Assembly (NCBI GenBank): GCA_002350105.1 | Contig: DEDT01000029.1 | Location: forward strand, 64,773-119,870 | Direction: 5' to 3' | From: Selenomonadaceae bacterium UBA2897 | GTDB taxonomy: Bacteria; Bacillota; Negativicutes; Selenomonadales; Selenomonadaceae | Length of the DNA: 55,098 nucleotides | Shown: piece by piece, positions 23,904-32,707 of the stretch | Layout: every line of letters starts with the position of its first letter | How positions within the stretch are numbered: position 1 is the first letter of the stretch | Notes under the pieces: model-generated | The model's input: only the letters and a program-made list of their open reading frames with translations | What the model was told of the DNA's origin: nothing | Databases searched by the model: none | Made by a program: the position numbers and the translations under genes

Positions 23904-24734
23904 CTATGCATCTGCCCTTTTCCGGTAGACGGACGGCATCACATAGGCAAAGAAAGGTGCCGCCTGCCGGTCGATGACCTCGGAATGACCGCTGAAGAGA
24001 AAACCGCCCGGCTCGAGAAAATCAGCGAACTTCTGCACGAGCTGCCGACGCGTCGGCGCATCGAAATAAATCATCACATTGCGGCAAAAGATGACGTGGA
24101 ACGGGCGGCGGAACGGGAACGCCGGCGTCATGAGGTTGAACGGGCGATAGAGCACCTGCCGCCGGATCGCATCGACGACCTGTACGTGTCCCGCATCCAC
24201 CGCATGAAAATAGCTGCGTCGCCACGTCTCAGGCAAATCCTTTACCGTAGGGGACGGATAGATACCCTCGCGGGCAAACGCCAGCACGTCGCGCGCGAGA
24301 TCCGTCGCCAGCAGTGTCTTTTCCCAGCCACTCCCCCTGAGGGCAAAATAGTCCTCCAGCAGCATCGCGAGCGTATACGACTCCTGCCCCGTCGAACAGG
24401 CTGCGCACCAGGTGCGGATATCGCCGTCGCGAATCGTGCGTTCCAGATACGGAAGCACCTCATCGCGGTAAAAGGCGAAGTGGTCCGCCTCACGCAGAAA
24501 GAACGTATGATGCGTCGTGATGGCCTCGGAGAGTATACTGAGGAGCCTCCCCGTCGCGTCCTGCCGCAGCGCCCGCAGAAAGTTCTCCGCCGTGCCATAG
24601 GCCGCGGCCGGGCCATCCTCCCGGAGCAGGCGGTAGAGCCGCGACTCCAGCAGTGCCTGCTTGGCGGGCGGCAGCTGGATGCCGAACTCCCGCGCGACGA
24701 TGGCCGCGTACCCCTGAAAGGTCTCGGGGCTCAA
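23904..24734 (-). CDS. cheR: Chemotaxis protein methyltransferase
   Basis: The 276-residue product has the N-terminal helical domain and the SAM-binding domain (TWCAACSTGQESYTLAMLL, IFCRNVMIYFDAPTRR, GFLFSGHSEVI). The TTHHTFFLRE segment matches the T-x-F-F-R region of CheR. It methylates chemoreceptor glutamates. The TTG start overlaps the stop codon of the upstream mcp remnant (TTGA), so translation may depend on ribosomes finishing that remnant. Confidence 0.95.
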   Translation of the reverse strand: MSPETFQGYAAIVAREFGIQLPPAKQALLESRLYRLLREDGPAAAYGTAENFLRALRQDATGRLLSILSEAITTHHTFFLREADHFAFYRDEVLPYLERTIRDGDIRTWCAACSTGQESYTLAMLLEDYFALRGSGWEKTLLATDLARDVLAFAREGIYPSPTVKDLPETWRRSYFHAVDAGHVQVVDAIRRQVLYRPFNLMTPAFPFRRPFHVIFCRNVMIYFDAPTRRQLVQKFADFLEPGGFLFSGHSEVIDRQAAPFFAYVMPSVYRKRADA

Positions 24735-25427
24735 TATTTACCAAACCCTTCTTCTTCCGTCAGCGCGATCTTCTGCGGGCGCTTCTTCGCCGCTGCGGGC
24801 GGCAACTGCGGCTTCCTGATGGAGGGGCCTGGCTGAGGCTGCGCAAAGCGCGCCGACGACATGGACGTATCGAAACGGAACCTCCCCGCCGTCTCCTGTT
24901 TGGCGCCGTCCATGCCGATCTGCTCGATTTTCGCGAAATCCTCCGAGAGCGTGCCGCCGAGATCGTGCACGGGCTTCAGCTGCGGCAGGTTATCGACGGG
25001 GCTCCCCGGCTGCGTCTGTGCCTGCATGAGCGCCGTGCGGGCCGTGCGGTAGGCGCTGAGGTCTTTCTGCAGCTTGTCCATCGCCGCCTTGGCCGCATCG
25101 CTCGTGACAACCGGCTGGATGGCCGCGATGGCTTCATCCGTGCGCTTTATCCTGCGCCGCCATCTCCTCTGCGATCTTCTGGCGCTCCGCCGGGTCTACG
25201 CGGAACAGGTAACGCGTGAGGCTGCCACGGGCCTCGCTGAAGGCCTGTCCCGCCTGCACGGCATCGAATGCCGCCTGCGTATCGTACTTGTTGATGCGCT
25301 GGTAATTCTCATTGATGCGGGACACCGTGCTTCCCATGAGGAAAGCCGAACTCAGCAGCAGCACCCCCATGAGTGCCACGAGAGCGACGAGTTTTGCCCC
25401 GATCCTGATATCTTTGATCCCGTTCAT
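24731..25427 (-). pseudogene. Chemoreceptor remnant: frameshifted and lacking HAMP and signalling domains
   Basis: The ATG at 25427 overlaps the cheW stop. It opens a typical receptor N-terminus (KDIRIGAKLVALVALMGVLL, then STVSRINENYQRINKYDTQ). The frame ends after AAQDKAHG near 25134. One base away, the frame continues DEAIAAIQPVV... and MDKLQKDLSAYRTARTALMQ, the rest of the four-helix-bundle domain. It then passes straight to a Pro-rich tail (RFAQPQPGPSIRKPQLPP ... EEGFGKY) that looks like a receptor C-terminus. The second TM, HAMP and methyl-accepting domain are absent. A single-base shift plus an internal deletion explains this best. No signalling function is possible. Confidence 0.8.
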
Positions 25428-25975
25428 TGCTCTTTCCCTCCGTTCCCTGCGCCCTGCTCAGGTGCCTCAGTTGCTTTCGCTTCATCTGCGTCCCCGGCCA
25501 TCGTGCCGAGCAACTCCGTATCCTCACTGGAGAAGAGCTTCTGCCAATCCAGAAGCAACGCGACCTTACCGCCAGGCAGACGGCCGACCCCCTTGATGTA
25601 TTGGTTCTGCGCCGCCCTGAGCTTCGGCGGCGGTACGACCTCGCTCTCGGGGATATCGCGTACCTCGCTGACACCATCGATGATCAGACCGACGAGCACG
25701 CCATCCGCCTCGATGACGATGACACAGGTGCGGTCCGTGTACGCCCGCGGCTCACGGTGGAACCGCATGCGCATATCGACGACGGGGATGATCTTGCCCC
25801 GCAGGTTGATGATGCCCTTGACGTAGGGCGGCACCTCCGGCACTGCCGTGATCGGCAGGATGCCGATGATTTCGATGACGACGCGGATATCGATGCCATA
25901 GAGCTCGTCTTCCAGCGTGAACGTCAGGTATTTGTCCTTTTGCGTATCTTCTTCCGCCTGTACTTCCTCTGCCAA
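25424..25975 (-). CDS. cheW: Chemotaxis coupling protein
   Basis: The 183-residue product has one CheW/SH3-like domain (YLTFTLEDELYGIDIRVV, VKGIINLRGKIIPVVDMR, IKGVGRLPGG) and an acidic Ala/Glu-rich tail. It bridges CheA and chemoreceptors. The TTG at 25975 was chosen because GGAGGGGG precedes it at a workable distance; an in-frame TTG six codons earlier would overlap that site. Its stop overlaps the start of the chemoreceptor remnant. Confidence 0.93.
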   Translation of the reverse strand: MAEEVQAEEDTQKDKYLTFTLEDELYGIDIRVVIEIIGILPITAVPEVPPYVKGIINLRGKIIPVVDMRMRFHREPRAYTDRTCVIVIEADGVLVGLIIDGVSEVRDIPESEVVPPPKLRAAQNQYIKGVGRLPGGKVALLLDWQKLFSSEDTELLGTMAGDADEAKATEAPEQGAGNGGKEQ

Positions 25976-25998
25976 AGTATTTCCCCCCTCCAAAAAAG

Positions 25999-26325
25999 TT
26001 ACGCGTAGATCAGACGCACCGTCTTCTCCGGATCAATGATGAGGCTGATGCCGCCATCGCCGAGGAGCGTGCAGCCCGTGAGGCCCGTCTTCGCGGTCAT
26101 ACTGCGGATGTACTTCGGCACGGGCTTCACGACGATCTGCTGCACCCCCAGCAGCTCATCCGCCGCGAGCAGGAACGGCTTGCCGTCCGCTTCGACACGC
26201 AGCAGGATGGCCTGCGTCAGGTCTTCCTGCGCACCCTCGATGCCGTAGAGCCGCGCGAGGCGCAGCACAGGGCAGCAGCGCCCTGCCTCCATGACCATCT
26301 CGCGTCCCTCCGCATCGAGGAACAC
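25999..26325 (-). pseudogene. cheA: C-terminal part of CheA (P5 domain) downstream of an amber codon
   Basis: These 108 codons are in the same frame as cheA, directly after TAG at 26326-26328. They read VFLDAEGREMVM...CPVLRLARLYGIEG, then LLGVQQIVVKPVPKYI and LIIDPEKTV, the standard end of the CheA P5/CheW-like domain. A GTG at 26325 and an ATG 9 codons on (GGAGGG about 8 nt before) could allow re-initiation as a separate CheW-like subunit. Without re-initiation or readthrough this part is lost. Confidence 0.8.
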
Positions 26326-28134
26326 CTACCCCTCCGCCGGGCGGAACGAGCGCCGGATGTAGCGGATGGGCAGCGTGTAGCGCGACTGACCCACGCGCAG
26401 CACCATCGCGTCAACGATGGCGAGCGTCAGCGGGATGCGGATGGTCGTGACCGTCCCCTTGCCCTCCTCACTGTCGACCGTGACCGAACCGCCGAGGCCG
26501 TGGATATTCGAGACGACGACATCCATGCCGACGCCACGCCCCGAATACTGCGTGACCTCATCGTTGGTCGAGAAACCCGCCGCGAAGATGAAGCCGTACA
26601 CCTCCTGGTCCGTGTATTCCTCCTCCGGCTTCGTAAGCAGGCCCTTCTCCCGGGCCTTGCCCATGATTTTCTCGCGATTCATACCGCCGCCATCGTCACG
26701 GATCTGGATCACGACCTCGCCACCTTCGTTCTGCGCCGAGAGCGTGATTGTGCCCTGCTCGGCCTTGCCCGCCGCCTTGCGCTCTTCGGGCAGCTCGATG
26801 CCATGATCCATCGAGTTGCGCACGATGTGCATGAGCGGATCGCCGATATGCTCGGCGATGTTCTTATCGACCTCGGTATCCTCCCCGATGAGTACGAGCT
26901 TCGCCTTCTTGCCGAGATTCTTGGTCATGTCGCGCACGATGCGGTTCATCTTCTTGAACGTGTCGCTGATGGGCACCATCCTGAGCGCCATCACGCCATC
27001 CTGCAGTTCCTCGTTGAGCTTGTGCAGCTGGCGTGCCGCCTTGGCAAAGTTGGCCAATTCCATCCCCGCCAGGTCGGGATTCTGCGTCACCATGGCCTCC
27101 GCGATCACGAGCTCCCCCACGAGGTCCATGAGGCGGTCGAGCTTGTCGACACGCACGGAAATCATCTGCGACTCATGCTCTGCAGCCGCGTGCGACCTCG
27201 CCTTAGGCGGCGCAGGACGCGGCTTCTGCTCAGGGGGCGGCGGGACGACAGGCGCCGCCTCCGCCTCGATAACCGCCTGCTGCTGCGGCGTTGGCCAGTA
27301 CTCGCACTCCGCCGTGCTCGCCAGTTCCTTGAATTCCAGCTTGTCAACGAAACTCGTCTCATCGAGAAAAGCCTTTGCCGCCTCTGCCGCCATGTCCGTC
27401 TGGAACCAGATGCGGAGGCCCACATCCCTGATGGTCTCAACGGCCTGCAGATCCTCGAGGATTTTCTCCGGCAGGTAATGATACTCGGGCGAGACGTCCT
27501 TCATGCGGTTCAGCAGCGCGAAAGCGCGCACCTCCTCCATGCCGCAGTCCGCCTCGAAATGCAGCGTCGCGGCATAGATATGGAGTTTTTCGCCCTCGGC
27601 CGGAGCCGGCCTGGCCGCAGGGATGAAATACTGCTGCGGCTTTGGTGCCGGCGTCGGCGCAGCAGGTGTTCCAGCGGCTTTGGCCTGCGCAGGTTTAGCC
27701 TTGCGCAGGTCGACATCGGGATCATCGCCGTTGTCGATTTTCATCTGCCGCAGGAAATCATGCGTATGCTGGCGCATCCCCTCGCTGGAATCATCCGGCG
27801 TCTCCCCCGCATCGAGCTTATCGATCTCGCCGTTCATGAAATCGACTGCCGTCAGCACGATATCCGTGATAGCCGACACATCGACCTTCTGCGGGTGCAG
27901 CTCGCGGATGTAGAAAAAGATATCCTCCACGGCGTGCGCCAGCTTCGAGATCTCATCGAGCATCATCATCGCCGCCGAGCCCTTGATCGTATGCATGGCC
28001 CGGAAAATCTCATTGACATCATCGGGCGCGAAGCTTCCCTCCTGCTCGCTCGTGAGCGCCATCTGCTCCATCTGCTCCAGGAACTGCCGCGTCTCGTAGA
28101 TGAATACTTCCACCATCGGCTCATGTTCCGCCAC
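26326..28134 (-). CDS. cheA: Chemotaxis histidine kinase CheA, truncated by an in-frame TAG
   Basis: The product is 602 residues. It has an HPt domain (phospho-His in MHTIKGSAAMM, near 48), a P2-like domain (about 185-275) and a dimerisation domain (VRVDKLDRLMDLVGELVI). The ATPase domain has LMHIVRNSMDHGIE, IRDDGGGMN and YSGRGVGMDVV. The start of P5 (SRYTLPIRYIRRSFRPAEG) is cut by TAG where the frame simply continues for 108 more codons. P5 binds CheW and receptors, so this product should be uncoupled from receptor control. The GTG start has AAAGGAG upstream. It is first in the chemosensory operon; the codon just before (GGG) and after (GTG) show no frame change. Confidence 0.88.
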   Translation of the reverse strand: MAEHEPMVEVFIYETRQFLEQMEQMALTSEQEGSFAPDDVNEIFRAMHTIKGSAAMMMLDEISKLAHAVEDIFFYIRELHPQKVDVSAITDIVLTAVDFMNGEIDKLDAGETPDDSSEGMRQHTHDFLRQMKIDNGDDPDVDLRKAKPAQAKAAGTPAAPTPAPKPQQYFIPAARPAPAEGEKLHIYAATLHFEADCGMEEVRAFALLNRMKDVSPEYHYLPEKILEDLQAVETIRDVGLRIWFQTDMAAEAAKAFLDETSFVDKLEFKELASTAECEYWPTPQQQAVIEAEAAPVVPPPPEQKPRPAPPKARSHAAAEHESQMISVRVDKLDRLMDLVGELVIAEAMVTQNPDLAGMELANFAKAARQLHKLNEELQDGVMALRMVPISDTFKKMNRIVRDMTKNLGKKAKLVLIGEDTEVDKNIAEHIGDPLMHIVRNSMDHGIELPEERKAAGKAEQGTITLSAQNEGGEVVIQIRDDGGGMNREKIMGKAREKGLLTKPEEEYTDQEVYGFIFAAGFSTNDEVTQYSGRGVGMDVVVSNIHGLGGSVTVDSEEGKGTVTTIRIPLTLAIVDAMVLRVGQSRYTLPIRYIRRSFRPAEG

Positions 28135-28252
28135 CGCGCATCATCTCCTTTGTGCCACGGAGTGATAAAATTCTATTTCACATAGCTCTATAATTCCATA
28201 ACAAACAGGAAAAATCCTTCCCGCAACCCTGCGCAAAAAATTATTTCTACGT

Positions 28253-28283
28253 AAAAAAGAGCCGCTGCCCATGCAGTGACTCC
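28253..28283 (-). terminator. Terminator after the epimerase gene
   Basis: On the minus strand GAGTCACTGC and GCAGCGGCTC pair with one mismatch and are followed by TTTTTT. It isolates the epimerase gene from cheA. Confidence 0.8.
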
Positions 28284-28305
28284 CTGATCGTATGCTCTTT
28301 ATGAA

Positions 28306-29238
28306 TCAATGTTTCCTTAATTCACGGAAATAGCGGTAGGTCCGCATCAGGCCTTCCTTCAAGGGCATTTCCGGCTGCCAGCCCAGCCCTGCCCTTGCCT
28401 CGCCGTTGGCGAGCATGGAGCGATAGATATCGCCCGTACGCGCTTCGGCGTATGCGGGCTTCAGCTCGTGGCCCGCCGCCTCCGCGATATCGGCCACCAG
28501 GGTCTGCAGGCTCGTCTCCGTCTGCGTGCTGAGGTTGTAGACGCAATTCTTATGCTCCGTCCTAAGTGCGGCATAGATGCCGCGGGCGATATCGCCCGCA
28601 TAGACGAAGTCGCGCGTCTGCTTGCCATCGCCAAAAATCGTAATGGGCAGTCCCCTGGCCACGCGCTTGCAGAAGATGGAAATGACACCGCCCTCGCCCT
28701 TGTCGCCCTGACGCTCGCCATAGACGTTCGCAAAGCGCAACACCACATAATCGAGGCCATAGAGGCGGTGATAGAGCGCGAGATAGCGCTCCACCGTCAC
28801 CTTCGTGAGACCGTAGAAGGAAAGCGGCGCGAGCGGCTGCACCTCTTTGACCGGCAGATCTGCCTCCTGCACATCGCCATAGGCCGCTGCCGTCGAGGCG
28901 AAGACAACACGCGCCCCCGTGCGCCGTGCGGCCTCCAGCACATTCACAGAACCCATGACATTCTGCTGCGCATCGAGGAGAGGATCACGGATGGACGAAT
29001 CCACCATCGTCTGCGCCGCCAGATGCACAATGCCATCGAAGGGCACCGACAGTATCCTGATGCGTGCCTCTTCCGCGCGCACATCCATGGCCCATAGGTC
29101 GAAACCCGCCTCCGGCAGATGTGACCGATCACCCGTCGAGAAATTATCCAGCACCGTCACGGCATGCCCCTCGGCCATGAGCAGCCGTACCAGATGCGAG
29201 CCGATAAAGCCGGCTCCACCCGTCACCAATATCCGCAT
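28306..29238 (-). CDS. NAD-dependent epimerase/dehydratase, UDP-glucose 4-epimerase-like
   Basis: The 310-residue extended SDR product has the NAD motif VTGGAGFIGSHL, HLAAQTMVDSS, catalytic ASTAAAYG and YGLTK, and RFANVYGERQ. The length fits the short GalE-like or sugar-nucleotide epimerase class. It probably supplies a sugar nucleotide for surface polysaccharide or LPS. GTGAGGTGAG precedes the ATG, and a hairpin gaccggc/gccggtc sits in the leader (about 29257-29275). It is flanked by its own terminator. The substrate cannot be fixed from sequence. Confidence 0.9.
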   Translation of the reverse strand: MRILVTGGAGFIGSHLVRLLMAEGHAVTVLDNFSTGDRSHLPEAGFDLWAMDVRAEEARIRILSVPFDGIVHLAAQTMVDSSIRDPLLDAQQNVMGSVNVLEAARRTGARVVFASTAAAYGDVQEADLPVKEVQPLAPLSFYGLTKVTVERYLALYHRLYGLDYVVLRFANVYGERQGDKGEGGVISIFCKRVARGLPITIFGDGKQTRDFVYAGDIARGIYAALRTEHKNCVYNLSTQTETSLQTLVADIAEAAGHELKPAYAEARTGDIYRSMLANGEARAGLGWQPEMPLKEGLMRTYRYFRELRKH

Positions 29239-29456
29239 GTAATCTCACCTCATCCAGACCGGCAGTGCGCCGGTCCTTTCATCATAACCATGATATATTG
29301 ATAGCCGGAAAGCTATGTTTGTTTTGTCCATTCTATGAGAAATATTTATCGTTGTCAACAATTCCCCATGTTCGTATTTTATCGTCGGTTCCCGTTATTT
29401 TTTATTATTTCTATTTTGCATGGTAAGTTTTATTATCTTTTTGGTTAATTTTGTAG

Positions 29457-29462
29457 TATAAT
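29457..29462 (+). promoter_or_regulatory. -10 element upstream of the ADP-ribosylglycohydrolase gene
   Basis: TATAAT lies about 80 nt before the start codon within a 305-nt AT-rich gap (29239-29543). No convincing -35 was found. A small hairpin taatcat/atgatta follows the -10 in the leader. The other half of the gap should carry the epimerase promoter. Confidence 0.45.
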
Positions 29463-29543
29463 GGAAATATAAATCATGTAATCATAAGAAATGATTATGA
29501 TTAATTATGTAAAAACAGGATTCATACAAATGGAGTGATAAAT

Positions 29544-30509
29544 ATGCTGACCATTCAGCAAATAGAAGGAACCATACTGGGACTGGCTGCCGGTGATGCC
29601 CTCGGTGTACCTGTGGAAGGCAAAGATGAGGCATATCTAGAGCGGCATGCCGTCAGTGCTATGCTGGGCTACGGTGTACACGGCATGCCCCCCGGAACCT
29701 GGTCCGATGACACGAGCCTCTGCCTGGCCACGATGGACAGCATCGCCCGCACGGACACCATCGATTTCGACGACCTGCTGCACACCTTCCAGCACTGGGC
29801 CGACGATGGAGCCTTCACCCCCGCCGGCCACGCCTTTGGCATCGGAGCCACGACGAAAAAAGCGCTGGAAAAATATCGGCATCACGCACCGGCCCTGCAA
29901 GCCGGCGGCGTCGCCGAACAGAACAACGGCAACGGCTCCCTCGTCCGCATCACGCCGCTGACGCTCTACCTCTACGGCCGCCACGGCACGGACATCAACG
30001 AGCACGACCTGAATCTCATCCAGAACGTCTCCGCCCTCACACATCGTCATCCACGGGCAAAAATGGCCTGCGTGCTGCTCGTGCTCCTTGGCCTGAACCT
30101 GCTGGACGGAGCCAAGCCCCTGGAAGCCCTCACGGATGCCAATCAGCGCTTCCACGACTACTACTGGCAAAAAGAACCTTACCACGACGAGCTTTGGCAT
30201 TTTGAACGCAGCAGCTCCGTACAGGCCTTCTACGACCTCGCCCCCGAAGACATCGGTCATAGCGGCTACGTCATCGACACACTGGAAACAGCCGTCTGGT
30301 GCCTGCTCCACACCGAAAATTACCGCAACTGCGTCACCCGCGCCGTCAACCTGGGCGGCAAGACCGACTCCAACGGCGCTGTGGCCGGCGCACTCGCCGG
30401 CATGCGCTACGGCATCAAAGCCATTCCCCACGGCTGGCTGATGCAGCTGGTCCGCCGTGATTACATCGAGGACCTCTGCCATTTCTTCGGCCGCAACCTC
30501 ACCCGTTAA
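29544..30509 (+). CDS. ADP-ribosylglycohydrolase family protein
   Basis: The 321-residue product has family motifs GLAAGDALGVPVEG near the start, GTWSDDTSL (metal-binding aspartates) and NLGGKTDSNGAVAGALAG near the C-terminus. The family removes ADP-ribose from proteins such as dinitrogenase reductase or hydrolyses related conjugates; the target here is unknown. The ATG at 29544 has GGAG 8 nt upstream and was preferred to a GTG three codons earlier. It is monocistronic, with a strong terminator after it and no partner ADP-ribosyltransferase in the window. Confidence 0.9.
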   Translation: MLTIQQIEGTILGLAAGDALGVPVEGKDEAYLERHAVSAMLGYGVHGMPPGTWSDDTSLCLATMDSIARTDTIDFDDLLHTFQHWADDGAFTPAGHAFGIGATTKKALEKYRHHAPALQAGGVAEQNNGNGSLVRITPLTLYLYGRHGTDINEHDLNLIQNVSALTHRHPRAKMACVLLVLLGLNLLDGAKPLEALTDANQRFHDYYWQKEPYHDELWHFERSSSVQAFYDLAPEDIGHSGYVIDTLETAVWCLLHTENYRNCVTRAVNLGGKTDSNGAVAGALAGMRYGIKAIPHGWLMQLVRRDYIEDLCHFFGRNLTR

Positions 30510-30510
30510 A

Positions 30511-30558
30511 AAAAGATGCTCCGCTGCGTCACGCCCTGACCCAACGGAGCATCTTTTT
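30511..30558. terminator. Bidirectional terminator
   Basis: aaaagatgctccg and cggagcatctttt form a 13-bp stem with T-runs on both sides, between the convergent glycohydrolase and tadA genes. Confidence 0.85.
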
Positions 30559-30567
30559 CTCTCTGCA

Positions 30568-31032
30568 TTACCTGCGTGCCCGAAAGAACGCCTGCAGTAC
30601 CGCGCGGCACTCCTCCTCCAGCACACCTGCCGTCACCCTGGTACGCGGATTCAGCCGCGGCTGCCCCGGAATATTCAGCAGCGACTCACACCCGCCCATG
30701 CGGAAATCCGGCGCACCATAGACCAGGCGATCCAGCCGACTCTGCACGATGGCTCCCGCACACATCGGGCAAGGCTCCAGCGTCACATAAAGCACGCACC
30801 CCTCCAGCCGCCAGCGCCCCAGCCTCGCGTTAGCCTCCCGCAAAGCCACCATCTCCGCATGCGCCGTCACATCATGCCGCGTCTCGCGCAAATTGCACCC
30901 CCGCGCCACGACCTCCCCCGCCGCATCCACGATCAAGGCCCCCACCGGCACCTCCCCCATATCCGCCGCCTTTTCTGCCTCTACCAAAGCCAGCTGCATA
31001 AAATGAATATCCACATCTGAAGCTAAACGCAT
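30568..31032 (-). CDS. tadA: tRNA-specific adenosine deaminase
   Basis: The 154-residue cytidine-deaminase-fold product has zinc motif TAHAEMVAL (His and catalytic Glu) and PCPMCAGAI (two Cys). The C-terminal segment GAPDFRMGGCESLLN is typical of TadA. It makes inosine at the wobble position of tRNA-Arg(ACG). It is transcribed alone toward the terminator at 30511-30558. Its upstream interval (31033-31427) contains palindromic element C. Confidence 0.95.
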   Translation of the reverse strand: MRLASDVDIHFMQLALVEAEKAADMGEVPVGALIVDAAGEVVARGCNLRETRHDVTAHAEMVALREANARLGRWRLEGCVLYVTLEPCPMCAGAIVQSRLDRLVYGAPDFRMGGCESLLNIPGQPRLNPRTRVTAGVLEEECRAVLQAFFRARR

Positions 31033-31133
31033 ATTGTTTTCTATCCCCTGTGCAAACCGTATTGCTAATCGACAAACATAATCACGACCTCGACATCTGC
31101 GAGGACACCCTCCCCCTATCCAGCCACAAGCCA

Positions 31134-31319
31134 GCAGAAGGGCTTCTCTGTGCGAAGCGTTGGAAATTTCCGTGAAGAAAGAAAAATTTTTCTACATGAA
31201 TCCTCGAAAAAACAGTTTCGTTCAAACGAAGCGCGTTTAACTGTTTTTTGAGGATGAATTAGGAGAAAAATTTTTCTTTTAGGAAATTTTCTCAGCGTAG
31301 CACAGAGAAGCCCTTCTGC
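31134..31319. repeat. Palindromic element C (medium form)
   Basis: A 186-bp element. The outer arms gcagaagggcttctctgtgc (31134-31153) and 31300-31319 are perfectly complementary over 20 bp. The core runs GAAGCGTTGGAAATTTCCG ... CTCAGCG with a central stem around cgttcaaacgaagcgcg. The core is nearly identical to element D, inverted relative to it. It lies after the 3' end of the HD-GYP gene and before tadA. Confidence 0.9.
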
Positions 31320-31326
31320 GGTCGAC

Positions 31327-31372
31327 CAACCGCTTAACTCAGCACATCCGAACAACCGCTCAACTCAGCACA
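31327..31372. repeat. Direct repeat beside element C
   Basis: caaccgcttaactcagcaca (31327-31346) and caaccgctcaactcagcaca (31353-31372) differ at one base and are spaced 26 nt apart. Confidence 0.8.
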
Positions 31373-31427
31373 GAGCTCCCATCCTTCGTCCGAACTGCCG
31401 TAAAAACCTACTGTCGATTTGCTTCTT

Positions 31428-32522
31428 TCAATCCTCCATCGCCTCATCCGCGGTCAGAATCGCCTCGATGCGCACATCCCTGACCGTATTCAGATCGACG
31501 AACTTGCCATGTGCCGTCTGCACGATTGGCATGCTGGACACGCGGCTCGGATCGATGTAGACGATGCGCCCCTTCTCGCCGTTGGAGAGCGCCACCCAGT
31601 TACCGTTCAGATCCTGGCACAAATGACGGATGAACTTCACGCCATACGTCGGATCCAGCTTGCCCGCCAGAATATCATCGTAGATAATCGCGAAAATGTC
31701 GAAGGGCGACTTGCGCTTGGCATAGCTCTTATCCGCCGCCATCGCATCGTAAATATCGAGGATACCCAGGATGCGCCCCATGACGGAAATCTCATCCTGC
31801 ACCGAGCCGTAGGGATACCCCGACCCATCGCTGCGCTCATGATGCTGCAGCACCCCCATGAGGATATCGCGCTTGCTGCCCAGCGAACTCTCCTTGATCA
31901 GCTCATAACCATAGACCGGATGCTGGCGTATCTCGGCGAACTCCTCATCCGTCAGCTTGCCCTGCTTATTGAGAATCTCCGGCGCAATGCGCGTCTTGCC
32001 GCAATCGATGAGCAGGCCGGCCAGCATGATATCGTAGATCTTATCTTTCGGCCACTTCTCACGATTGCCCATGAGACCGGCCAGGATGGCTACATGCAGG
32101 CAATGATGCACGAGGTAATCGCCCGAGCGCTTCATGTTGTGAATCTGGGAAACCGCCTTGACGCCCTTGCAAAGCCCCTTATGCTGCAGCGGCTCCATGG
32201 CCGCCGTCACGGCCTGCACATCGAGCGGCGCCCCTGCGCGCAGCTGCTCGAACAGCACGACGACCTGGTCGTAGAGACCCGCATATTCCGTCACATAGCT
32301 GTCGTCGAGCAGATGGTCGCGCGCCGGTATGCTGATCGCTGCCATATCGTCTGCGTCTTCATCGATATAAATGGAAAAAATTGGTCGGTCGAGCAGGTCG
32401 AATATCATCTCATTCGTCAACACCGCGCCGACATTGATCAGGGGCTCGCCATTGTGGTCCATGACATCACGGCCCACGACCATGCCCGGCTTAAGGTCTT
32501 CAATAGCATAGGCTTTCAGCAA
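31428..32522 (-). CDS. HD-GYP-type protein with degenerate HD motif
   Basis: The 364-residue product has an N-terminal DUF3391-like segment (LKAYAIEDLKPGMVVGRDVM) followed by an HD-GYP domain. The GYP part is well kept (HHERSDGSGYPYG), but the HD dyad reads LLIDCGKTRI instead of LLHDxGK: the metal-binding His is replaced by Ile. HD-GYP proteins hydrolyse cyclic di-GMP; this one is probably inactive and may be a c-di-GMP receptor or scaffold. A paralogue with intact motif is at 47690-48829. The start has no strong site (AAGGATGACC upstream). Confidence 0.87.
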   Translation of the reverse strand: MLKAYAIEDLKPGMVVGRDVMDHNGEPLINVGAVLTNEMIFDLLDRPIFSIYIDEDADDMAAISIPARDHLLDDSYVTEYAGLYDQVVVLFEQLRAGAPLDVQAVTAAMEPLQHKGLCKGVKAVSQIHNMKRSGDYLVHHCLHVAILAGLMGNREKWPKDKIYDIMLAGLLIDCGKTRIAPEILNKQGKLTDEEFAEIRQHPVYGYELIKESSLGSKRDILMGVLQHHERSDGSGYPYGSVQDEISVMGRILGILDIYDAMAADKSYAKRKSPFDIFAIIYDDILAGKLDPTYGVKFIRHLCQDLNGNWVALSNGEKGRIVYIDPSRVSSMPIVQTAHGKFVDLNTVRDVRIEAILTADEAMED

Positions 32523-32659
32523 TTTTGGTCATCCTTCCCAGGGGCAGGTTCATCCGCCTGCTCTTTACACTCCTTGTATTCCATCTGTCTCTTATTTTAC
32601 AGGAAATAGTTTCTACAATCAAGGAAATTACCCATAAATTCGACCAAAATCATGTATAC

Positions 32660-32685
32660 AAAAATAGACGGCATTGACTGCCGTC
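32660..32685 (-). terminator. Terminator of leuS
   Basis: On the minus strand the stem gacggca/tgccgtc with loop GTCAA is followed by TATTTTTG, 23 nt after the leuS stop. Confidence 0.75.
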
Positions 32686-32707
32686 CATTCTCATATGACA
32701 AGTTGTA

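Noticed and set aside
24731..25427. The two short frames in the mcp remnant as two genuine small genes
   Set aside because: Their translations join into one continuous four-helix-bundle sequence when one base is skipped; the second has no independent ribosome binding site of note.
26326..26328. TAG in cheA as pyrrolysine insertion
   Set aside because: No pyrrolysine system is expected in this group and the P5 domain has no known need for it; mutation, readthrough or re-initiation are simpler.
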